Assembly: GCA_038501785.1 (NCBI GenBank)
Contig: JBAMJR010000089.1
Coordinates: 7,469,501 to 7,533,500 of the forward strand
Source: Myoxocephalus aenaeus
Taxonomy: Eukaryota; Chordata; Actinopteri; Perciformes; Cottidae
Length of the DNA stretch: 64,000 nt
Reading direction: 5' to 3'
How positions within the stretch are numbered: the stretch's first letter is position 1; each line of letters starts with the position of its first letter. The translations under genes and the position numbers were made by a program. Shown here piece by piece: positions 33,895 to 44,860 of the stretch. The notes beneath the pieces were generated by a model. That model was not told the origin of the DNA. It saw nothing but the letters and a program-made list of their open reading frames with translations, and did no database searches.

Positions 33895-34641
33895 GTTTTG
33901 TTTTTTTTAATTTAGAAGATTTGTCTGCTTTTGGGCTTCCTGTATTCTGAAATATTCATGCAGATTGGGATCTCGTCCTCTCATAAACAAAAAGTACTCA
34001 GTCGAGGTCAAAGTATCAAAGTACAACATGCATAATAGAACTTCATATGAAAAATTCAGAAAGGACTAAAGCTCCTCATTGGTCACATAATTAAATGTGT
34101 CCTTGATACCACCTCTCTTTGGGGCTACACTTTAAAACCTCCAGGAGTCAGAAATCGGTGACCACAATGTGACGCTTCATCAATCATGTGTGATTTAATA
34201 AATGTAGGAAATGATGGAGACTCTTATGCTCTTCAGGCGTACGGAGTTCTGCATGGTGTAAAATGTTTGCAGATTACAGGGATAGAGAGTGCAGCCATTG
34301 TGCAATCTTTCTTCATCTCCCGCTCCCTGTCTCTTCTTGAGAAGAGGCGACGTAACTCCACCGGTTGCTTCCAAGAGGGTCGATGATGGTCGCTTAGTTC
34401 TTTAATCCACTGGCTAATCCTTGTTCTCTTGAGATGAGAGGTTTTTGAGAATGATAAATACCAACAGGCTTTTAGTTTTTCCAGCATGTTTTTTGGGTAT
34501 TTTATTTCATAAATCAATACAGTAAATGTATTATGTTTTGTATTGATTTTGCATTAATCTCTATTCCTTTTAAAAAGGGCTTTCATGTTGGATCGTATCA
34601 GGTTATAAACCCACCTATATTTTACTACATGTTATATACTG
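33895..34641. other. Unassigned sequence
   Basis: No gene recognised; a short, motif-free open frame occurs at 34233-34517. TATACAT at 34642-34648 is the left SINE target duplication. Confidence 0.35.
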
Positions 34642-34648
34642 TATACAT

Positions 34649-34890
34649 AGGGCAGCTGTAGCTCGGGGGGATGAGTGGTCGTCCTGCAACCACAAGGTAG
34701 CCGGTTCGATCCCCAGTCCCCCCATAGCTCACATGTCGAAGTGTCCCTGAGCAAGACACTGAACCCCAACTGCTCCCCGGCCGCCTCACAGGATTGCCCC
34801 CATCCAGGGATGGGCCAAATGCAGAGAAGAATTTCCCCAAGGGGATTAATAAAGTGCATGTTTCTTGTTTCTTTTTTCTTTACTCTAATC
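34649..34890 (+). mobile_element. V-SINE-type tRNA-derived SINE
   Basis: A tRNA-like head carries an A-box-like GTAGCTCGGGGGG and a B box GGTTCGATCCCC. The central conserved block CATGTCGAAGTGTCCCTGAGCAAGACACTGAACCCC is the hallmark of the vertebrate V-SINE superfamily. The 3' tail AATTTCCCCAAGGGGATTAATAAAG is LINE-like, followed by a T-rich end. TATACAT is duplicated (34642-34648, 34891-34897). Confidence 0.9.
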
Positions 34891-34897
34891 TATACAT

Positions 34898-36477
34898 TTA
34901 GAGCCTCTGATTGGTCTTTTGCCAACTCGCTCTTTCTTTTTCCCCTTTTGGGCTTATATCAACTCAGTCTCTCTTATTTCTCTTCATTAGAGTCTCTTAT
35001 TTCTCTTCATTAGGATATCCCTTTTTTTTTTTTTACTTTGACCCCTTTTTCTCCTCAGTCCTGAACACTTGCTCCTCCTATAGCATTTTTACCAAACTCA
35101 TCCAGTGTCAGAGTCAGACACTAATGGTCAAGAGTGTAGCTGATGTTTCTTACCTCCAGACCGCTGATTTAAGGAATGACCTTAAGATAGAAATATTGGT
35201 GTGTCTATGTTAACATATTATTCTGTATCTCAACAGATTGAGGCAGATTCATTCTCTGAGCCTCATGGGATGATCATTTAATATAAAGACACGTTGCAAC
35301 AGATGTGTCCTTGTTGAACTCTGCCTTGTGTTGGACACAAATAGTCAGTGCACCTCGGACTGTCCGGCCATTGAGCATGTTTCAAAATACAACTTTTAAG
35401 TTGCAAAAGAGAGAAGACAAAAGGAGAAAAAAAACTAAAAGGGAACGAGCAAATTGAAAGAGAGGCTAACAAGAAAACATGTTTAAACCGAGTAAGATGT
35501 AACAATGTATATTTTATGACGATGACAACAGACACAGATTGGCTAAATTGACTGCAATCACTATATTTACAATCAAATGACTGTAATGTGAAATAGTGTC
35601 GCTTGTAGTGAAGAACAGTGTTGTGGTTTTCCGCTGCGCACCTTTATTGTATTGGTTCACTCTCACGGTCTCAGCGTTGTTTTGGCAACAGCTGTTTTTA
35701 ACAGTAAAACCTCTAAAAACCCACTGAACCCACTACCTGCTCAGCACCAAACAGTTAGACCCTCCATTTAAGAGTGACGCATTTATGTGTGCTCTTTTTC
35801 TGGATACGTTATCTGGATGCTGATATCAGATCCTTTACATCTGGTATTGAAATGCTTTCTCATAATCTAGATTGCACATGTGTACCTACTAAGTGGTTTA
35901 GTTATTTAGCAAATATATAAGGTTACTTTACACTTCTAATTCTATTCAAGCTGAACTTTGTATATTTATAGTCATTTGACTCATGAGTCATGTATAACCT
36001 GGTGTCCATTTCACACTAACTGACAATATTTCCAGGATGACTTGTGCATTGTGTGACGCTAACAGCCACACTCAAAGTAGTTATTGACTTATTGTGTCAC
36101 CCCCCACACACACACAAACACACACACAGAGCCTTTTCAGATGCCACTGGCATTGAGCAAGCCCTGGAAGGAACAACAGACCAGGGGTCTTTTTATAACC
36201 ATCGCACACAAAACGGGCTGAAAGGGTAAACACATTGAATACATTCAAGGCAACATGTCTTGTATTCTTTCAATCAATGCACAATACACTCTTATTCCAT
36301 TCGTTAATATTTATGGATAACAGACAAACACATAATCCAGTAGATACTAGAAAAATTGCCAAATTCCTCATTTGACCCTCTTGAAGCCCACGGTCTTTAA
36401 TAATTCACTGCTTTGTATTTTATATTTTGATAGACTTGTCTCTAGTGAGATGTAATAGCTTCACCCTGTGATTCCTC
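34898..36477. other. Unassigned sequence
   Basis: T-rich stretches lie near 35020-35035, and an (ACAC)-type run near 36103-36128. No gene recognised. Confidence 0.35.
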
Positions 36478-36736
36478 TACACTGTAAATGCAAACATGGT
36501 ATTTAATTAAAAATAGTAAATTGACTTAAATAATTTTTATCAAATTGCTATTAACACTCGCTTTTAGTAAGTTACTTGTAATTTGTGGTTGGGAAATCTC
36601 ACCAGCTCAGTCTGCTTGAGCTGGATTCATTTAGAAAAAGTACGTTTTAGAAAAAGTTTTTTTTCGACCTGCGCAAATCCGTCCTCTCTACAGTTGACGG
36701 TACATGCCCGCAACGGACGACGTGTAGCTGAACTGT

Positions 36737-38055
36737 ATGGAGCTGGACCGTATTGAGCTGCACCTAATAGCTGCAACGGCACTCGTGTTTATCAGCATTC
36801 TTGTGCTTGGCACACTCATTTGGTGAGTAATATTTTTCTTTCTGTAAGTAAGCGCCATGTTTTTCGTGCTTGCTAGTAGCCTAATGATGTGTGTAGTAAT
36901 GTCGGCTAACGCTAGCTGAACTATGTTAGCTTATACATAACGTGGGTCGTAACGTTGGATGAAGCTTGGTCAATGCTTTAATATTTGTTCTATATTTCTT
37001 CATCAGTGTTGTAAATAGGGAACATTAAAGACTGTCACGTTAAAGTTGAGGAGAAACTTTAGTGTAACGGTCGCGGGCGTGCTCGTCACGTGCACGAGCA
37101 CACCCACTGTCGGAGATGTATCATTTTAGTTTAAGCTAGGCTGCTAAGTTTGGTACTATGCTAACTTAGCTAAATTTAGCCACCAACAATAACGGTCTGT
37201 GCTTGTCAAAGACAGGTGTGTGACTGGGGATATCACCGCAGTCAACTAACTTACCGTAAAAGTCGGGTTACAAGCCGCACCTACCTTTGGTGGGTGTCCC
37301 CGCTGTAGCAAGCTAGCGCTGCTGCTAGCTCGCCACTAGCTGCTGCTGCTAATGCTGCTGCTGCTGCTGCTGCTACTGCCCGCGTCCCCGCTGTCTGAGT
37401 CGGGCATCGAGCAGGGGCTGGTCCCACTACCTTTGGTGGTTTTCGGGGAGCTAGCAGAGAGCTAGCGGAAAGCTAGCAGAAGCGCTAGCGGAGAGCTAGC
37501 AGCAGCACTAGTGGAGAGCTAGCAGCAGCGCTAGCTGGCTACAGCAGGGAGCTAGTGGGGACACCTACCGAAGGTAGTAGTGGCTTGTAACCCGACTTTT
37601 ATGGTAATGTTATTTTATTTAACCCTGCTCACTTAACACTAGTTAATATTTGTAGCTGTGTCGTTTCCATGGTTAACACGTGTAGCGCGCCCACTGTTAG
37701 TCGCTCAGTGCTTGTCTGATTACACGAGGGAACGCAGTGAGAGCCCACAGATCAGACTTGGTACAGACAAAAGTCTCTCCCTATCTGAAAAGATCTTAAC
37801 ACCCAGTTTATCATAGGCAAAGTATTTTCTGGCATACTCAGTGGCCTAAGTTATTCTTTAAGGTCATGTTGTCTAGAATATGTACATTATAATACTGTCT
37901 TTGTGGGTAATAGGCCTATGATACAGTTTTTACTTGTAGTGGACTCAAGATGTTTGTGAGTTGTGGTGAACTTTGGTTGTGTTAAATTGTTGTATTCTTT
38001 TTAACTGTCCCCTTACAGGCTCAGGCAGATAGTGATCAATCCACAGTTCCCTTGA
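36737..38055 (+). CDS. Candidate 40-residue single-pass membrane peptide (two exons)
   Basis: ATG 36737 opens a frame to 36822, where a strong donor (GTGAGTAA) occurs. The next good acceptor (CCCCTTACAG, ending 38018) joins in frame to 38019-38055 and stops at TGA 38053-38055. The spliced product would be 40 residues: a short acidic/polar start (MELDRIELH), a hydrophobic span of about 20 residues (LIAATALVFISILVLGTLIW) and a short tail (LRQIVINPQFP). That is the shape of a small single-pass membrane protein. The second exon has its own donor after 38070, so it could equally be the 5' leader of the zinc-finger gene downstream. I recognise no known micropeptide. The start context is weak (T at -3). 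Confidence 0.35.
37254..37604. mobile_element. TA-flanked MITE, copy 1 (CCGTAAAAGTCGGGTTACAAG)
   Basis: The terminal inverted repeats start CCGTAAAAGTCGGGTTACAA; the right end is the complement with small changes. TA flanks both sides (37252-37253, 37605-37606). The interior is rich in GCTAGC words and has a (CTG)n run near 37351-37371. A shorter relative lies at 50324-50568. It sits in the intron between 36822 and 38019. Confidence 0.78.
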
Positions 38056-38290
38056 TGTCTAGCCACATAAGTGAGTTGTTTATCATTTACCTTTTGTACT
38101 GCAGTGTTCATTTGGTAGCTGTTCTTGTCTTAAATAAGTTCAATGATTAAAAGCTTGACAATTAGATACATTTTTGCAATGATTTTTTTTTCTATAGCTC
38201 TGGTATTTCAAATCTGATACTGCATGTTAGTGTTTTTTTCTTTCTATTTTGTTGGCCTTGATGCTAAACTTATCTTTTCTTTCCTTTCAG

Positions 38291-39277
38291 ATTTTTAAGA
38301 AGACAAAAAAACTTCCTATGCAGTGGACTTGTAAGTACTGCACATTTTGTGCTGAAAAGAGAAGCTACTTACTTAAGCATTACCGCTTAAAACAATTTAA
38401 GGTGTGTGGCTAGAAATCCAAACACACTTGTTGGAATGTTAACACCTCTGCCATCTCTCCATCCCTACCCACCCCTCTCTCTACTTTTTAAGGTGTTTGC
38501 CGAGTTTAATAGAATCGCCAGTAAGAATCTTGAGGGAGACTTCTTTGAGGCTCTGGACCAGTACACCCCGCGGTTCATCGAAATTTTCAAAACAAAAAAG
38601 GGAGTTGTTGACCGGAAACTCAGTGAGCTGATGCAGCACATGAGCTGGATGGTAAGTAGGTTCATTTTGCTTTTGATCTGTATGATAGTTTATCAATCAA
38701 GTTCTAAATGAGATGATCCAGACCAACCTGTTCTATTTTCTGGGACCTGTGCTTGTGCCAAATAACTCTGTTAACTGGTCTTTTCTCTCTCTCTGTATCA
38801 TTAGACACCAGACGTGACAGTACTTCGCTCTGTTGTCCTCAAAGGCATTCCGATTTTACTTGGTGACGACTCCAGTGAATTCTTCAAGACATGCTCTGTA
38901 AGTACTTGCACATAAGTAAAAGTTCGGTGTGCATTAATATAAAACTATACCTGTGCTGACAGAAGATGTAATTCTATCTGCACAATATACAACATACATT
39001 TTGTACTCCACAGCTAATATGAGAGGTATTTAAATAGCCCGTACATAAACATGTACATTAATTCATTTTAAATCTAAGGAGCAGAAGTCTAGGTTGAAAG
39101 GTCGGTGTCACTGTTCAAGAATATATGGACCTTGTGGACCATAGCTTCAGTTTAACCATACCAAATTTTTTTTGTTGGACAATCCATGTGAACACATATT
39201 TAAAACCATATTATCTAGCAAATGCTTTCAACACAAAAACAATTATGTTTTAGAAAAGCATAAATTGCCAATACTGA

Positions 39278-39329
<52 letters not shown>

Positions 39330-39650
39330 GCAAGAGACGAGGCCCTAGAATGCATCACTGTTGGTGTGCTGACAGTTGTCAGTGAAGATAGTCCTCACGA
39401 GGGTCCAAGTTCAGTGGACCTCCAGCCCATCTCCACTGCCATCATTCTGGAGGGAGGTATCGTCATGGATCGTATTAAACACTTGCCTCAGGCAGTTTGT
39501 CTGTTATTTGGGCTTACATATGCTTTGCATTTGGATTACCCAAAATGCATGGCAAATACACTCAACTTCATTCAGACTGTGATGCTTGGACTGGGAAAGA
39601 AAAACCTCCCACCAAAACTGTTAACTCTGAAGAACAGTCTCCTGGATTAG
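38291..39650 (+). CDS. Spliced gene: degenerate C2H2 finger plus conserved C-terminal domain ('SAMD3-like' fish family)
   Basis: Four exons fit. 38291-38401 follows CTTTCAG and has ATG 38318. Then come 38493-38651 (donor GTAAGT), 38805-38897 (acceptor ATTAG, donor GTAAGT) and a last exon to TAG 39648-39650. All junctions up to the last are phase 0. Exon 1 encodes WTCKYC…LLKHYRLKQ, a C2H2-type finger whose last His is replaced by Gln. The later exons encode a domain (FNRIASKNLEG, VVLKGIPILLG, VCLLFGLTYALHLDYPKC) that I associate with the multicopy teleost proteins usually annotated 'sterile alpha motif domain-containing 3-like'; that link is from memory. The middle of that family's protein is missing. 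The last exon lacks an AG directly before GATACA 39324, because a (GT)nGn run occupies the site. The AG at 39280-39281 would give an in-frame entry through the repeat. Confidence 0.55.
39281..39323. repeat. (GT)nGn microsatellite at the last exon's acceptor
   Basis: (GT)16 followed by a G-run of about 11 directly abuts the coding sequence starting GAT 39324. It replaces the usual pyrimidine tract and AG. Confidence 0.8.
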
Positions 39651-41236
39651 ACTAACAAAGAGCCATCAGCTGTCAGCAATTTGCAAGTTATAATAATGTT
39701 CTCATGTTATCAGATAAAGTTTGATGCTTTCATGCAACTGAGCTGGCTTGTTTACGAAAATCCATTCAAGCCTGTACCATGTTATGCTGGTATGCTAATG
39801 GTGGAAATAGTGCCACGTTGTGTTACAAAGAGTTGTTGTTAGATAATGACGTCAACAGTGAATCTAGCAAGATTGACCTGTTTATATTTGTGTTTTGGGA
39901 AAACTTTTAATACTTGTAATGTAGTACAAATACAAACCCCAAGGAGTGATGTTTTTAACCTTGTTTAAACCTTGGACTGATGCTCGCTTTGGGACACAAA
40001 AGCATTTGTTGTACTTTCAGTTTTGATCAGAAATGCAATAATTTTCATGCACTGAAGTCCTGTAGTTATCAGGTGTTTACCTGTTTAATATTGTGAGACT
40101 GTTACATGCATAGAATTAGTTCACAAAAATGTGGGTTTATTTTTGACTCGTCCATGTCATGGTACACAGTCCAATCAAACCACAAGTTTGTTGTTTAGCT
40201 GCTGTTTTGTATTTGAATGTACAAGAAAGTGATACTTGGGAACAGAACACTTGAGGCTGAATAATAGATTTAATGCATATTGTTATTACAATAGCCAAAC
40301 ATAGATCACACTATGAGCAATTTTACAATTAGCTTTTAAATACATTGAATATGACAAGAGGATGGAGAACAGTAATTGCATTGATTATTGTAAGGTTATT
40401 ACATGAGTAATAAAACTTTTATATTGAAGAATTGGAATCAAAAGTAATAACAATATCAAATGTTTATTGTTCAGCCTAGATCTGTAAATGATGCAATTTT
40501 TTATTTATTTTAATAAATGTTGTAATGCAGCTGAATCAACCCAGTGAGTGTTCTTTTAAAGTATTTTTTTTTGTGGTGTTTTTGCCTTTATTAGGTAACA
40601 ACAGCTAAAAATAGATAAGAAATAGGGGAGAGAGAGAGAGAAAAAGGACAAGGACCCATTCAAGGAAATTAGTTTGTTTAATTTAAGTGAACTTGAAAAA
40701 TTAGTGAGTATTAAGTTGTAGGTATTTAGTAATTCTAAGTGGGGTTCAATTTGTATCAAGCAGTCCACACAAAATGAAAAAAATAACTTAACCCTAAGCA
40801 TGGTTATTAAGTTACATGAACTTAATTTTTTTGTTTTGTTTTACTACTTGATTTAGTACTAAACACTTAAAATAAACAAGCTTTTCTAACTCACTAATCT
40901 TAAGATTACTTTGCTTAATGTTTTTGAGGCAACAAGTTTGCATACTTTTTTTAAGTAAGGTCAACTAATTAGACTTTACAGTGTAGTGCATCATTTACTG
41001 AGGGTTCATGCCCCTATCAAAATACATTTAGTAACAGCATGCAGCTATGCTTCCTAATTACCATCTTTTTGCTTTTTCTATATTTTCCAGAGAAAACTTC
41101 TTAGGAAAAATAAGAAGGCTTTTCCGACTCTTCTTATCCTGGTCTGCGCTCTGGTTGTGTTAAGATGGCTAGCCCCAGTAAAAAAGCCAAGTCAAGGATT
41201 CTTTCAATCTCACCAACTGGATGAATTATGATTCTG

Positions 41237-41322
41237 ACGAGGCCATTACACCGATGGTGCTCCTTGACCTTTGTGCAGCGTTTGAGACCGTTGACCATAA
41301 CATTCGCATTAAAAGATTGAGG
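41237..41322 (+). pseudogene. LINE reverse-transcriptase motif A fragment
   Basis: A short frame reads 'VLLDLCAAFETVDHN', the RT motif A of L2/Jockey-type LINEs, with Glu in place of the catalytic second Asp neighbourhood residue. Nothing else of the element remains; a V-SINE relic follows directly. Too short for a family call. Confidence 0.65.
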
Positions 41323-41329
41323 TGGTGGC

Positions 41330-41487
41330 CGCTGTGGCTCAGGGGACTGTTGGTTCCAGCCTCCTCGTGTACGCATGTCGAAGTGCCCTTGAGCCACACA
41401 CTAAATCACAAGTTGCTTCCTGGGCGCTTTACAGCAGCCCACTGCTCCTAAAGATGGTTAGGATGGGTTCAATACAGAGATCAAAAT
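41330..41487 (+). repeat. Degraded V-SINE copy
   Basis: CATGTCGAAGTGCCCTTGAGC…CACACTAAATC…AAGTTGCTTCC corresponds to the V-SINE central block seen at 34735-34780. The tRNA-like head (GCCGCTGTGGCTCAGG) is recognisable but the B box is mutated. Confidence 0.7.
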
Positions 41488-41495
41488 GTATGTAT

Positions 41496-42352
41496 TAGGG
41501 GTGGGGGAAAAAAATCGATTCAGCATAGTATCGCGATACTTTGTGTGGCGAAATTTTATCGATGCACGGAAGCCAAGTATCGATCTTTTATTATATAAAT
41601 TATAAAGTTTTTGGTCCAAAATCAAATGTTTTTTCAGTCCACTAGATGGTGCTGTATTATTTTCTGGTGAGGTCAGCAGAGATCCCAGATCAGCGTGATC
41701 AGTAGGAAGGAAACAAATGGTGACACCGGAGAAAGAAATTAGAAATGCGCCATACATCTTGACTTCCTGTCACTCATAGCGCACACAGGACAACACTCGC
41801 GACACAGCGTTGGTCAAAGACGTTAAAGGCCAGCTGCTGTTGCTCTAGTAGCGCTGGAAGCGGCCGCCATTCAGACGCACTTCCTGGAGAAGTCGGTGAA
41901 ATTCACCGCGCTGTGTGCGCATACGGATAATATTATGAACCCAGATACGAGGGCGTTTGATGTTCCGGCGTTTTGGGGATTTCCACAAGTATAAAGCAGA
42001 ACTAGTGGTTATTTCCCTCTCCGGCGCAAATGACGCGACTATGTAGACTGTAATACAAGCAGTTCAGTTTGTCAGGTGCAACGTTTATGACATGTTGCTC
42101 AGTTTGTCTGCTTGACAATCACATTTTTCTGCAATAAAAATGATTGAAATGAGATGAACAGACTGAAAACTTTATCTTATTAGATCAAATATGTTGACAA
42201 AGTTTTCATTTGGGGACAATTTGCAGTTGGAAAAAAGGGAATAAATTGCAATACTCAACATATCGCAATACTCAATATATCGCGATAGTATCGCGATAGT
42301 ATAGTATCGTGATAGTATCGAATCGTGGGACCTCTGGTGATTCCCACCCCTA
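41496..42352. mobile_element. hAT-like non-autonomous element with nested Harbinger fragment
   Basis: The termini are TAGGGGTGGG…CCCACCCCTA, flanked by the 8-bp duplication GTATGTAT (41488-41495, 42353-42360). TATCGCGATA words repeat near both ends. An internal stretch (about 41830-42030) comes from the Harbinger-like MITE family. No transposase. Confidence 0.85.
41830..42030 (-). repeat. Harbinger-like MITE fragment (relative of 32258-32723)
   Basis: Its reverse complement matches the interior of 32258-32723, for example AAGTATAAAGCAGAACTAGT and ATAATATTATGAACCCAGA. The MITE termini are not present here. Confidence 0.75.
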
Positions 42353-42360
42353 GTATGTAT

Positions 42361-43029
42361 GTGATAATTCTATGTCAACAACTGCATCACTGAAGTGGAG
42401 TGCCTCAATGTTCAGTCCTTGGAACAATTTCTTTGTATACAGTATATGCATTCTGGGTCACAGGAAATATAACATCTCGAAGGCTCAGGTAAAGTCGGCG
42501 CTAATCTGTGTAACCGCTCCTTCATATGATATGCTCCTTTCAATGTTCAAAATAGACTATTTTTCCATCATGATTAGACACACTCGAGTCAGTTTCTTAA
42601 AATTTCAACTATAAAGTCAAAGAAGAATGGCAGAGTTGTTGCCTGCAAAGCAGCTTTTGCAGACAGTTTTTCTGGAATACATCAAAACTCAAACTAAACC
42701 TTATTTCATGAATAGTACTTTTGGGGGAAACGAACTATTCAAATCCTGCAGTGGGCACACTAAAACTTAACATTTATGATCCATTATGGTATGGTTCCAT
42801 CTCGTGCTGTATTTGGAGCTTCATCAAAACACTGTTATCTCATTAATGTAAGCTTTGCATTTTGCAACACAGATTTTTTTACTTGGAACCCATTTGTAAT
42901 GCTCAAACTGCCGGATGATATTCTGGAATACGTAAGGAATGACAAAAGAAGCTTTAGAGTTATTCAAAACCTCGATCCCATTGGTGACAACGTGTCTTGA
43001 TACATTTGTCTGTCACCTTCCTTATACAT
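42361..43029. other. Unassigned sequence
   Basis: Nothing supported; the open frames at 42372-42614 and 42776-43000 lack motifs. Confidence 0.35.
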
Positions 43030-43540
43030 GCCTATTAAGCCCCTTTTCCTTTTCTATACACATGCTGGCTTGGCTCGACTCGGTTTGACTGGGCGTGGCC
43101 AAAAATGCCACTTGAAAAGCCCCAGGGCCACATGGTGCCTTTTTCGTGCAGAAAAGCGTTTCAACAAAAAAGCTTTTTTCCTAATGCAAGATAAGGCGTA
43201 CGGTAATAAAAGCACAACTCGGCGACTCCAACTCTGTGTCCGTCCGGCTGATCTGCTCCCACAAATGGGTGTTTCGGTCTTTGTTATAATAGTGTTGACC
43301 GAAATATAAAGTTTAGGATCGGCCAAAACAAGCTTTTCCTCCATTTACTAAAGTGATGTCACCAGCGCTTTTCTGAAAAGTTTATTTACTTTGAAGCTCT
43401 GAGCAACCGCACATAAAAGACGGAGCACTCAGAAAAAAGTCGCTAAGTGCAGGGCCTTTTCTCTAGACAGCCGCGTCTACAATTGATAAAAGAAGCTGGT
43501 ACTCAGAAAAAGGTGCTATGTGGACAAAGGCTCGATACAC
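43030..43540. mobile_element. Probable MITE (GGCTCGACTCGG family)
   Basis: The left end reads AAGCCCCTTTTCC…CACATGCTGGCTTGGCTCGACTCGG. The right end, complemented, reads GAGCCTTTGTCCACATAGCACC. This fits a common fish non-autonomous DNA element. Terminal repeats are poor and no target duplication was found. Confidence 0.4.
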
Positions 43541-43783
43541 CGTAAATACAGAAAGTTATGAGACTGCCCTCGACTGAAATACATTAATTAACTGTTTGAT
43601 CAAATGTCTAAAATCAAAGTTTTTTAAAACTGACCTCTAGTTATAATGCAAATTATGACTATTGTCTCTGTCACACATACGTCTGACTTAAACACGGGAG
43701 ATGATGGTTCACATCCTTGCGTGCTTTTAGGAGTGGGTCAGCAAAAAAATCATGACAGCAATCGTTCCTTCCCCATAACTAAG

Positions 43784-43997
43784 GCCGTGGTTACACTTGT
43801 CTTCTCAATGCGACTTTTATCATCCGATCATGCCAGGACTGTTAACTGACAAGACTGTACGCTCTGAGATTGGATCTTGCTTACACAGGGATCCGATCAG
43901 CCAGACCACATCCTGAGGAGGCCTGGTTCGCCCTGAGTTTGGATCTCAATGAGGTGCGGACAGCATCTGGCGCATCGGAAACAAGTGTAACCACGGC
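43784..43997. mobile_element. Short MITE with 17-bp perfect TIRs
   Basis: GCCGTGGTTACACTTGT at the left is exactly complementary to ACAAGTGTAACCACGGC at the right, enclosing 214 bp. No clear target duplication, so the superfamily is undetermined. Confidence 0.7.
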
Positions 43998-44435
43998 TTT
44001 TAAGTCGCTTTAGTTGACTAAAACCAAGCCAGATAGAAGATTAACAATTAGGGTTCCACCTATGAATCATGGGTCGCATCCACCGATTAGCATTTGAACA
44101 TGAACCTAAAATCAGTTCAGTAGGTTTTTACCAAAGGATGCAAATTCCTCCTCATCGGTTTGTTTAAACGATGTTGCTGTTCATGTAACTTCCTTGTGGG
44201 AAGAAATTCAAAGAGACATTCAAAATCAACATCATTCTCCACAATTGATCACACAAGGACATCAGACTTTCTTCTCTAAGTAGTTGGTGTTTGTCAGACT
44301 ATTTTGTCGGGAATGTTTGTTTGGAACCTATGGAAGATATGAATGGACACTGGACAGGTGGATTATGCTGCAGAGGAAATCTGAATAGATTTAGATTGTA
44401 CATTTATGTTTTGATAATATTTTAGCTATGTTCTT
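43998..44435. other. Unassigned sequence
   Basis: No feature recognised. Confidence 0.35.
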
Positions 44436-44439
44436 GTGG

Positions 44440-44726
44440 TGGCAGGGGCGTGGTTAGCTCAGCTGGAGAGGGGGGAGGGGAGAAGCGACTCAGGGAACAG
44501 GTGTCGGATGAGACCTAATTGGCCTCAGCTGGAGCAGATTGTGGATGTTTTGTGGGTCGTGCCTACATAAGCCAGGAGATGGACGGAGGAGAGGGAGAGA
44601 GGGGAGAGCAGAGGCACAGTCTGCACGACAGGCATCAAACAATAAAAGCCGTTACCAACGTGATCCAGGTGTGATTGTGTCATTGGTGCTGTGGGGAACC
44701 CAGGGAAGTAACCGGAGCGTGTTACA
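44440..44726 (+). repeat. Probable solo LTR (Ty3/gypsy-type)
   Basis: The 287-bp segment begins TGGCAGGGG and ends GTTACA, with GTGG on both sides (44436-44439, 44727-44730). It has a promoter-like CATAA at about 44567 and a polyadenylation signal CAATAAA at about 44639, as expected for an LTR. No internal region is attached, so it is best read as a solo LTR left by recombination. Confidence 0.5.
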
Positions 44727-44733
44727 GTGGCCA

Positions 44734-44860
44734 CTATTAGGCAATGTAGAACAGTTACAACTATTAGGAACTATTAGGCAATGTAGAACAGTTACAACTA
44801 TTAGGAACTATTAGGCAATGTAGAACAGTTACAACAGTTCTACATTGCCTATTTCTTCAT
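44734..44860. repeat. 37-bp tandem repeat with terminal inverted copy
   Basis: Units starting at 44734, 44771 and 44808 (CTATTAGGCAATGTAGAACA…) repeat every 37 bp. They are followed by AACAGTTCTACATTGCCTAT, the complement of the unit core, which can form a hairpin with the last unit. Confidence 0.85.

Larger units (their letters stand above)
36480..40983. mobile_element. Putative gene-carrying CACTA/EnSpm-like DNA transposon
   Basis: The segment begins CACTGTAAA and ends TTTACAGTG, with TA on both outer sides (36478-36479, 40984-40985). CACTG/CACTA termini with short inverted repeats and a 2-3-bp duplication are characteristic of CACTA/EnSpm elements. The right subterminal zone is rich in AAGTT/AACTT words. 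The interior holds no transposase I recognise. It contains a GC-richer 5' region, a spliced gene (exons from 38291 to 39650), a possible upstream micropeptide gene and a nested TA-flanked MITE (37254-37604). The inverted repeat is only 9 bp, so the boundary call needs confirmation. Confidence 0.5.

Noticed and set aside
38406..38711. Single-exon reading of the 38.4-38.7 kb frame
   Set aside because: Coding similarity starts only at 38493 after a good acceptor and ends at a GTAAGT donor; the outer parts are intron.
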